Below are positions 1-6,062 of a stretch of 8,000 nucleotides of DNA, one piece after another. Position numbers and translations under genes: made by a program. Numbering within the stretch: the stretch's first letter is position 1; each line of letters opens with the position of its first letter. The stretch is from Thiotrichaceae bacterium (lineage in GTDB: Bacteria; Pseudomonadota; Gammaproteobacteria; Thiotrichales; Thiotrichaceae), in the NCBI GenBank assembly GCA_027030285.1, contig JALVFC010000445.1, positions 1 through 8,000 of the forward strand, in the 5' to 3' direction. The notes beneath the pieces are model-generated. The model did no database searches, was not told the DNA's origin, and was given only the letters and a program-made list of their open reading frames with translations.

Positions 1-2386
1 CTGACGATATACCTGCTCCACAAGCTCCAACAAGATCACCATGCACTTCGTGTGCAGGAAGTTCGGAACGGTCAATAATGATGGTATGAGCATTATCGGG
101 GTTATCCGGAGGTACATGACAGATGATTACATTATTACCCGTACCAGAGCCAGAGCCAGAGCCAGAACCACTTCCACTATTGACAGGAGGGGTTGCGGGT
201 AACTCACTAACATACCCATTGACTTTTAAGGTGAAATCACCAGTCTCACCTATAGTACTGTCAGTCGTAGCTGCAACAATTCTGTATGTTCCAGGTTCAA
301 GATAAACACTAAGAGCTGGGTCATCATCATCCCCACTATCATCATCTTCGGCTAATACAACGCCATTCTCATCGACGACATAGAGGTAAGGGTCAGTATC
401 GCCATCCTCATCCATTTGAATATCGACATCACCTGCCTGAAAAACGGTAAACCAATAAGATTGATTATCAGTACTTGTCGTATTCTGACCACCTCCTCGA
501 CTCCATTCACCTGCAACCTGAAACCAGGCATAATCATCACGCTTCCTTATAAGATTACTGATATGCCCTTCAACCCATAAGCCCATATCGCCACTTTTTC
601 CGGTGCCATATGTTGCAGCATAAACTGTATAAACACCTGGGGATAATGTATCCCCTATCCATGAGGCTCTGCCACCACCACTATCATCATCAGAAACACG
701 TGTCCCATCTGGGTAAACCAACCACAGATAGGCATCATCGTAATTGCCCCAGCCTTCAAGATATACTTCAACCCAGCTCTCTTCTGATACTGTAAATGTA
801 TAAACCGGGTTATTTCCTGGCTGATTATTCCACTCCCTGCCACTTGAGTTCTGCCACTCATCTTCAACCCAATAACCTCTCCAGATATCTTGAGTTGCAC
901 TATTTCGTATGACATTACTTGCAGATGGAAATGCAGCAACAGACTGCGTAGCTCTATTTAGCCCTCCTCCATTACTCTGCCACTGCCATTCCATCTTGTA
1001 AGAACCCGCAGATTCCACAAAACGTGTGCTCATCCCTCCCTGACTGCTATTAGATTCAGCGTACCAATGCTGCGTCTGATCAGCCACAGCCGCCAAACTA
1101 CCATCGTCTCTATCTTCACCACCACCAACAATATCTACTAAAAGGACATTTTCACTCGTTGTCGTAATCGTCGACCTTAAATAATTTGGATATCTATCTC
1201 TTTTAGTTTCCTCTGGTCCGGATTGATCTGCATTCTTCAAGGTAATTGCGCCCGCCACCATATGCGAACCATTATGAGATATTTCCACAAAATGAGCACC
1301 ATCACTGGGCAAGTCTGCTTCCTTCAAATAAAACAGCTGCGTAGTCATACTCGTACCACCTGTTTTATATGTCTTTTTAGTATTAGGAATAGGTTGCATA
1401 TTCACACCACCATACGTAATACTGCTGACAGTAGCTGCATTCCCTCTTTCTATTGCAACCCCCACTACTAAAATACGATTATCTCCACTCACCAAGGTAT
1501 GAGTAAATGAGAGTTCTCCATCATCATCCGTGCCGTGTGATGATGTACCTGCAATAGCTATCTGATCATTACTTCCCCCTCCTCCTCCGGGCGCAGCCAC
1601 GCAGTCAGTTGCAGTTGCAGCACAATTTGCATATGTGCCTGGTGATGCAGGGTTGGCTGGATCCGCAGGGCAACGATACTCAGCGGGTATAACTCCCTGA
1701 GGTAGGCGCTCTGTCCAGACAGTCTCACATGCCGTTGCGTCCCAACCACCAGGTGAACCTGTATAAGTTGAAGGATGTGCCACCCACTCATTACCATTTT
1801 CTTCCAGAGGACCAAGCCCCCAACTAACCTTCTCCCCACGAAAATAAGATGCTGCCTCATAAATGGCACCAACAAGAGGAGTCCAGCCCTGAGGGTGCCA
1901 ACTTTCAACAATATCCGGTAAATAATTAAATACTGTTTGGGTGCTGTTTGGCTCAGGCATGTTATTGGCATTCCAGTTCACCGTTCCATCTGCATTCAAC
2001 GGCAAACCGTTCTCCATAATCTCACGGGCGTTAGCCGTCAACGGACTAATCGGAAACTTGACACCCTGTGCATAGTTATTCCTTTCCGAGCCTATACTGC
2101 CAAAATTCATTATGCCAACATTGATACTAGGTGGCATTGTATTCAGAATCTCATTAAAAGCACCTTTCATTGCCTGATAGCGAGTTTTACCAGTATTCCC
2201 GACCTTGTGTCTCATACTGCCGCTCACATCCATAATAAACAGGACATTCTGACTGGTAGATACCGAATCATCCGGGAAGTAAATATCTGTGTCATCCTTA
2301 GCCTGCACACTATTCATTGGTGTTACAGATATTACGAAAGAGAGCAAGGTCAGTACTCTTATAGTTGTTTTCATTGTTGTGCCCAT
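1..2386 (-). CDS. pilY1: PilY1-like type IV pilus tip adhesin, partial (C-terminus beyond left edge)
   Basis: The frame is open for 795 codons with no stop before the left edge. PilY1/PilC proteins sit at the pilus tip, where they act in adhesion, pilus extension and surface sensing. Seen: a signal peptide if translation starts at Met1 or Met5 (hydrophobic stretch about residues 11-22, likely cleavage after VQA, Ala29), then a VWA domain with the MIDAS motif DVSGSM (Asp53, Ser55, Ser57) and the second MIDAS loop WTPLVGAIYEA (Thr169). The last MIDAS segment, usually an LLTDG-like strand, is not present in the next 600 residues. Instead there is a Gly run (267-271), a beta-rich module (about 275-495), two PPC-like domains (about 529-606 and 644-724), a Ser-Gly linker (737-750) and a Cys/His motif (756-789). 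The call rests on the VWA sequence and on the position after pilX; the PilC-type propeller is outside the window. No clear ribosome-binding site precedes either start (2386, or Met5 at 2374); an in-frame TAA lies just upstream. Confidence 0.88.
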   Translation of the reverse strand, partial: MGTTMKTTIRVLTLLSFVISVTPMNSVQAKDDTDIYFPDDSVSTSQNVLFIMDVSGSMRHKVGNTGKTRYQAMKGAFNEILNTMPPSINVGIMNFGSIGSERNNYAQGVKFPISPLTANAREIMENGLPLNADGTVNWNANNMPEPNSTQTVFNYLPDIVESWHPQGWTPLVGAIYEAASYFRGEKVSWGLGPLEENGNEWVAHPSTYTGSPGGWDATACETVWTERLPQGVIPAEYRCPADPANPASPGTYANCAATATDCVAAPGGGGGSNDQIAIAGTSSHGTDDDGELSFTHTLVSGDNRILVVGVAIERGNAATVSSITYGGVNMQPIPNTKKTYKTGGTSMTTQLFYLKEADLPSDGAHFVEISHNGSHMVAGAITLKNADQSGPEETKRDRYPNYLRSTITTTSENVLLVDIVGGGEDRDDGSLAAVADQTQHWYAESNSSQGGMSTRFVESAGSYKMEWQWQSNGGGLNRATQSVAAFPSASNVIRNSATQDIWRGYWVEDEWQNSSGREWNNQPGNNPVYTFTVSEESWVEVYLEGWGNYDDAYLWLVYPDGTRVSDDDSGGGRASWIGDTLSPGVYTVYAATYGTGKSGDMGLWVEGHISNLIRKRDDYAWFQVAGEWSRGGGQNTTSTDNQSYWFTVFQAGDVDIQMDEDGDTDPYLYVVDENGVVLAEDDDSGDDDDPALSVYLEPGTYRIVAATTDSTIGETGDFTLKVNGYVSELPATPPVNSGSGSGSGSGSGTGNNVIICHVPPDNPDNAHTIIIDRSELPAHEVHGDLVGACGAGISS
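135..178 (-). repeat. Ser-Gly dipeptide repeat linker inside pilY1
   Basis: A short tandem repeat of a 6-base unit (GGCTCT on the coding strand) encodes alternating Ser and Gly at about residues 737-750 of PilY1. It separates the second PPC-like domain from the Cys/His motif and reads as a flexible linker. Such tandem units can change in copy number by slippage without breaking the frame, because the unit is a multiple of three. Confidence 0.8.
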
Positions 2387-2438
2387 AGGATTTTAATTCT
2401 TAGTAAGACTGCCTGATTTCAAAAAGTTGGCTATTAAA

Positions 2439-2909
2439 CTAGTTCCCACCAGTTACTGCAGGTAACTCTTTCCCCTTCCCTCTAAACAGCCTGTCTCTGG
2501 CGCCTGTGCCAACTAATTTAGAATCAACGGAAAATGTATAAACTCGACACCGTGTAGCATCGGGACCTAGACTCATCGCCTCTCCAGATTGCCCAAAACA
2601 GATATAATCTGTTCCCCGCGTAATAGTTACATCAGATGTTACATTTCCAGACATAATCTGCCGGGTCTGTGTATCCGGCTGCGTCCCATCTTCTAGCCAT
2701 TTATAAACATTATAAAAAATAGCGGTTTTTCTACTGGCTGATTCTGACGCCTGGCTAACCATCATTTGCTGCTGTTCATTGGAAGCGATCATTAAATCTT
2801 GTGAGGAAAGCCGTACAGAAGATATCCCGAGAATAGTAATCACCAGCAACACGACTAATGCAACTATCAAGGACACACCTGTTTGATACTTCATGGTTTT
2901 TTTATCCAT
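2439..2909 (-). CDS. pilX: Type IV pilus minor pilin PilX
   Basis: 156 residues. PilX is a minor pilin of the tip-priming complex that, with PilV, PilW and PilY1, starts pilus assembly in the inner membrane. Seen: a short basic leader, then QTGVSLIVALVVLLVITILG with Gly11 as the likely prepilin peptidase site, a single N-terminal hydrophobic helix (about 12-32), and a small soluble domain with two cysteines (ICFGQ and TRCRV) that could form a disulfide. The mature N-terminus has Val rather than Phe or Met and lacks Glu at +5; loss of Glu5 is, as I recall, usual for PilX and its type II secretion counterpart GspK. The start lies 2 bases after the pilW stop, so translation is probably coupled. 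A second possible start, Met6, would give a 6-residue leader. Length fits the family. Confidence 0.87.
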   Translation of the reverse strand: MDKKTMKYQTGVSLIVALVVLLVITILGISSVRLSSQDLMIASNEQQQMMVSQASESASRKTAIFYNVYKWLEDGTQPDTQTRQIMSGNVTSDVTITRGTDYICFGQSGEAMSLGPDATRCRVYTFSVDSKLVGTGARDRLFRGKGKELPAVTGGN

Positions 2910-2911
2910 GT

Positions 2912-3808
2912 TTATAGCTTGTCCCTATTGGTTAAATGAATTAAAGAGGTATATACCTTTCTTAAATAGCGATCATTTTTTGAAATGGTTCTATCCAACA
3001 GTAAATATTCTTTGCTTTCAGCCTGTGGTTTTACTTCATGCTCTGAACGAACCAGCATGGCAACATGCACACTCACCACATTACGCCACAAATTATGATT
3101 TTCGACATATGTGGCATTGCGGTAAACCGTATTCCCCGACACCCGGACACCATAGCGAAACTGTAGTGCTTCGATCCCCCTGGCGATCGGCACGGTAATA
3201 TTCCTGGAAGAAGTACACTTGAGTTCGCTATTGGATATAAAGTAACTATTTACCACCCTGGCATTGGCAGCTTGACCACTCACCGGATCCGAACTACATT
3301 TTTCTGCCAGATCAAGGTCGGTGTAGCTACCAGTACAATCTTGCCAATACAGGGCATCCGCATCTTTTGGGTTATCCGGCATAAAAACAATCGCAATCCT
3401 GTCCGTATTCCCATTGTCTTTGGTATAACGGTTATTATTATTAATATAAGAAGCTTCCTGAAAATTCACGAAGCTTGAGCCATCGTCCTCTGTGCCACAA
3501 ACATAGCCACTAATTACGCCATCTGATGCCGTTAAAAATGGCTTATCAATAACATGCACGAAAGCTGATGGATAAGCTGCGTGCTCTATACCATCTTTTA
3601 GAAAAGACATGGCAATTCTGGCATTCGATTCAAGTTCACCCAATTCGGCACGCATCCTGTTTGAAGCTTTATTACTACTGTAAGAACTAATCACCACAAA
3701 AATCAGAAAAAGCCCAATCATCATGGAAACCATTAACTCGATTAACGAAAAACCTTTATTTCGCTGCATGTTGGCCGACCAATGAGGGTGGTTTATTATT
3801 TTATTCAT
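2912..3808 (-). CDS. pilW: Type IV pilus minor pilin PilW
   Basis: 298 residues. PilW is a minor pilin that bridges the priming complex and the major pilus fibre. Seen: a class III-type prepilin signal KGFSLIELMVSMMIGLFLIF with cleavage expected after Gly19 and Glu24 at mature position +5, a membrane helix to about residue 43, and then the family-typical ELESNARIAMSFLKDGIEHAAY stretch, which matches the LQENGRFAL...DIRMAGY region of known PilW proteins. The late GIEALQFRYGVRV segment is also typical. Four cysteines lie in the globular part. The start codon overlaps the pilV stop (ATGA), which indicates translational coupling. Met14 is an alternative start that would give a more usual 6-residue leader; neither start has a clear ribosome-binding site. 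Confidence 0.92.
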   Translation of the reverse strand: MNKIINHPHWSANMQRNKGFSLIELMVSMMIGLFLIFVVISSYSSNKASNRMRAELGELESNARIAMSFLKDGIEHAAYPSAFVHVIDKPFLTASDGVISGYVCGTEDDGSSFVNFQEASYINNNNRYTKDNGNTDRIAIVFMPDNPKDADALYWQDCTGSYTDLDLAEKCSSDPVSGQAANARVVNSYFISNSELKCTSSRNITVPIARGIEALQFRYGVRVSGNTVYRNATYVENHNLWRNVVSVHVAMLVRSEHEVKPQAESKEYLLLDRTISKNDRYLRKVYTSLIHLTNRDKL

Positions 3809-4383
3809 GGTGTTATCGTCAGAACTACAGCAGTATTAATGGTATTTTGCCCTTCGTGATCTGCTCTCTCATTCCAGGAAACTGTAATCGTGTGATCCGT
3901 ATTACCACCACAGCCACTAGTACCACAGGAAATACTTAAAGTGCCACCTGGTAAAGAACCTGTTACACCACCTTTATTAGCCGTACGCCAATCCCCTGTT
4001 CTTCTGACATGCCCGCAGGTCAGCTGTGTCTTATCGAATAAAGCCAGCTGTGAAGGTGTACAGCTGTTAACGTTACAGTTAATAGTACTTTCAGAAATGG
4101 GGGTACAACTGATAGGTGCATCCGGGTTTGTTTCATAATCACCGGAGATCATACCTTCCGGGTTAGCACGGATGCGATCTGCCATTTCGTTGGCTATAAA
4201 GGTTGCAACGGTGCGATAATGCGCAGCATCAGTACCTTTTAGCCCAGTAATTTGCAATGCCGAAGTCCCCAGAATACCTAAAGCTAGGACGAGTGTTGTT
4301 ACCAGCACCTCTATCATAGAGACGCCATGCATAAAACGACGTGAGTTAATACGTCTGATGCCTTTGTTTGTTGGTATTCCCAT
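3805..4383 (-). CDS. pilV: Type IV pilus minor pilin PilV
   Basis: 192 residues, first gene of the minus-strand pilus operon as seen here. PilV is a minor pilin of the tip complex. Seen: a 20-residue basic leader rich in Arg and Lys ending in His-Gly20, then VSMIEVLVTTLVLALGILG with Glu25 at mature position +5, a membrane helix to about residue 40, and the conserved region GTDAAHYRTVATFIANEMAD followed by RIRANP, which corresponds to the AyxRSqAtxlAxdmxDRMRaN region of the family. Six cysteines in the C-terminal half suggest disulfides in the periplasmic domain. The stop codon overlaps the pilW start by 4 bases. The 165 bases upstream are shared with the divergent channel gene. FimT or FimU, often encoded just upstream of pilV, is absent here. 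Confidence 0.92.
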   Translation of the reverse strand: MGIPTNKGIRRINSRRFMHGVSMIEVLVTTLVLALGILGTSALQITGLKGTDAAHYRTVATFIANEMADRIRANPEGMISGDYETNPDAPISCTPISESTINCNVNSCTPSQLALFDKTQLTCGHVRRTGDWRTANKGGVTGSLPGGTLSISCGTSGCGGNTDHTITVSWNERADHEGQNTINTAVVLTITP

Positions 4384-4548
4384 CGAAGTGACTTTACTCG
4401 TGTATTATTGTTATTATCCGTAAAACTGTACCAGACATATTAACATAGCTTATCCGATAAATAAGCCACTTCGTCGTACCGTTTATCTATTTATTGTGGA
4501 TACTCCCTTACCAACCCTTACCCCTCAAGGAGCCTCTGACCAAGGTAA
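4384..4548. promoter_or_regulatory. Divergent intergenic region between pilV and the MscS gene
   Basis: These 165 bases must contain, or at least carry, the transcription start signals for both the pilus operon (minus) and the channel gene (plus). They are AT-rich towards pilV. A perfect small dyad, TTATC-C-GATAA, lies at 4450-4460, nested in a wider inverted repeat GCTTAT (4448-4453) and ATAAGC (4461-4466). On the minus strand a TAATAT element close to the dyad could be a -10 box, but no convincing -35 accompanies it. I saw no sigma-54 TGGCAC-N5-TTGC element. The dyad could be an operator; this is inference from symmetry and position only. Confidence 0.4.
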
Positions 4549-5721
4549 ATGACGGGTACGAAAACGACTCTGTACAATCACACAAGATACATAACAACAG
4601 CTGACAATATGGAAAATATACTCGATAACATTTCATCCAGGCTACCCACGCAGCTACATGACCTGATTTCCCCCTTGTCCGAGATGTTTGCCGGACAACC
4701 CTGGATTCAGGGAGCCGCCATTTTTCTGGTAACTTTCCTTGTTGCCTCCCTGCTGACTTGGTTAATCTTCACTATACTGCAACGAATTACCAGGAAAACA
4801 ACAACTTATCTTGATGATAAGCTATTGCGTATCGCCCGTCCTCCCGTGTATTACTCGCTGGTGATTACTGGATTCTCCACCGCGATACGGGTCATGCCGT
4901 TGTCTGAGAAGCTAACCCAGATACTAATTTATGGGCTAAAAACGATTGGGGTACTGGTGTGGATGGTTGCCCTGATCCGTTTCTCCAAAATCGTCTTGAA
5001 ACAGCTTGCCTGGCTAAGCAAAAAAGGCAAGTTTATCCAGCCACAGACCCTGCCTCTGTTTGACAATATGATCCGTGTACTCATTATTGCAGCCGCAGTG
5101 TATATCACCTTCCGCATCTGGGGTATTGATATGACAGCGTGGCTGGCATCTGCTGGTATTGTCGGTATCGCGGTTGGTTTTGCAGCCAAAGATACGCTTG
5201 CCAATTTGTTCTCGGGCGTGTTTATTCTCGCCGATGCACCCTACAAAATTGGTGATTATGTGGTGTTGGATAACGGCAGGCGCGGCAAGGTCACGCATAT
5301 TGGTATCCGCAGTACACGCTTTTTAACCCGTGATGATGTGGAAATTACTGTACCCAATTCAATTGTTGGCAATAGCAAGATTATTAACCAGACTGGCGGA
5401 CCACATACCAAGTTCCGCCTGCGTATCAAAGTTGGACTGGCGTATGGTTCTGATATTAATTATGCCCGTGATTTGTTGGTCAATATTGCCAAAAATGAAC
5501 CCGGCGTCTGTAAAACACCCGAGCCACGTATCCGCTTTCGGGAGTTTGGTGAATCCAGCCTGGATCATGAGCTACTTTGCTGGGTAGACGACCCTGAATT
5601 ACGTGGCAGAGTCACTGACAAACTGAATGTGGAAATTTACAATCGTTTCAAGGAGGAAAATATCGAGATTCCTTATGCAAAGAGGGATATTTATGTAAAG
5701 GAACTACCCGAAAAATTTTGA
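4549..5721 (+). CDS. MscS-family small-conductance mechanosensitive ion channel
   Basis: 390 residues. MscS channels open when membrane tension rises, releasing solutes during osmotic downshock. Seen: an N-terminal soluble stretch, then about five hydrophobic segments (about 56-80, 95-115, 127-150, 173-192 and 198-227). The last is the pore helix, with WLASAGIVGIAVGFAAKDTL (from Trp198) followed by ANLFSG and the FILADAPYKIGDYV entry to the beta domain. VTHIGIRSTRF and the VPNS motif follow, and the C-terminus ends with the usual EIPYAKRDIYV strand. Length is greater than E. coli MscS (286), closer to the YnaI and YbdG types with extra N-terminal helices. The start is uncertain: AAGGAG (4527-4532) is 16 bases upstream, rather far, while AAGG at 4542-4545 is very close; Met21 at 4609 is an alternative. 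The gene diverges from the pilus operon and seems to be transcribed alone. Confidence 0.93.
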   Translation: MTGTKTTLYNHTRYITTADNMENILDNISSRLPTQLHDLISPLSEMFAGQPWIQGAAIFLVTFLVASLLTWLIFTILQRITRKTTTYLDDKLLRIARPPVYYSLVITGFSTAIRVMPLSEKLTQILIYGLKTIGVLVWMVALIRFSKIVLKQLAWLSKKGKFIQPQTLPLFDNMIRVLIIAAAVYITFRIWGIDMTAWLASAGIVGIAVGFAAKDTLANLFSGVFILADAPYKIGDYVVLDNGRRGKVTHIGIRSTRFLTRDDVEITVPNSIVGNSKIINQTGGPHTKFRLRIKVGLAYGSDINYARDLLVNIAKNEPGVCKTPEPRIRFREFGESSLDHELLCWVDDPELRGRVTDKLNVEIYNRFKEENIEIPYAKRDIYVKELPEKF

Positions 5722-5746
5722 ATAACCCCCTACCAACCAAGATATT

Positions 5747-5773
5747 CCAGACAGCCTTCCAGAGGCTGTTTGG
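5747..5773 (+). terminator. Hairpin downstream of the MscS gene, possible terminator
   Basis: An 11-base-pair inverted repeat with one G-T wobble (CCAGACAGCCT and AGGCTGTTTGG) closes a 5-base loop and begins 25 bases after the channel stop codon. Its place suggests the end of that transcript. No run of T follows on either strand, so it is not a classical intrinsic terminator and could instead be an RNA-stabilising stem. Confidence 0.45.
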
Positions 5774-5932
5774 AACAACAAATATAACCTACCTTTTGTC
5801 AGCAATACGGTGACCTTTAGGGGGCTAGTGCTGTTTATTGTATTGCTCTACAGACAGACTGCATCTTGGTGGTTCAGCTATAACTTGGCAAGCCTGTAAC
5901 GATTCTTGAATTCAGGCATGAGCCAATTATCT

Positions 5933-5962
5933 TTGCGTTAACTGGCAGTAACCGCATATATT
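5933..5962 (+). promoter_or_regulatory. Weak sigma-70-like promoter candidate for the RTX peroxidase
   Basis: TTGCGT (5933-5938) and TATATT (5957-5962) are separated by 18 bases. The -10 matches the consensus at five of six positions, the -35 only at the first three. Transcription starting near 5970 would leave a leader of about 90 bases before the ATG at 6063. This is a by-eye match and could be chance in AT-rich DNA. Confidence 0.3.
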
Positions 5963-6051
5963 AAAGATGCTAACAGCCAAATAAAAACTGCAACAGTAAA
6001 GAATACAGAACCCGCTACCAAGTTTAAATTATTGCATTCTCGGAAATTCCC

Positions 6052-6056
6052 AGGGA
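6052..6056 (+). promoter_or_regulatory. Ribosome-binding site that sets the RTX peroxidase start
   Basis: AGGGA lies 6 bases before the ATG at 6063, a normal Shine-Dalgarno spacing. It supports that ATG as the start, although the next 80 or so residues have no recognisable domain. Confidence 0.65.
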
Positions 6057-6062
6057 CAGGTT

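Larger units (their letters stand above)
5774..6062. other. Non-coding spacer before the RTX peroxidase gene
   Basis: Between the hairpin and the peroxidase start there is no open frame with coding character; the longest ATG-initiated reading near 5918 ends after seven codons. No tRNA, known riboswitch fold or transposon end was recognised by eye. The spacer is long for a simple promoter region and may hold upstream regulatory sites, but apart from the promoter candidate at 5933-5962 nothing specific stands out. Confidence 0.5.

Noticed and set aside
1558..1971. A 137-codon open frame on the minus strand
   Set aside because: It lies in another frame of the continuous pilY1 reading frame, which has clear VWA motifs across the same bases. 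Its translation has no recognisable domain.
1937..2416. A 159-codon plus-strand open frame
   Set aside because: It is antisense to the pilY1 start, signal peptide and VWA domain. The His- and Cys-rich composition is typical of a shadow frame.
2439..2909. Lack of Glu at +5 in PilX as a sign of a defective pilin
   Set aside because: As I recall, PilX and GspK-type minor pilins commonly lack Glu5, so this does not indicate a broken gene.
2893..3198. A 101-codon plus-strand open frame antisense to pilW
   Set aside because: It overlaps the well-supported pilW and the pilX start, with no domain of its own.
4504..4517. Similar short strings CCCTTACCAACC before the MscS gene and CCCCTACCAACC after it (near 5726), as possible element ends
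   Set aside because: About 12 bases with a mismatch, no target duplication, no transposase, and an intact core-type gene between them; chance is the simplest reading.
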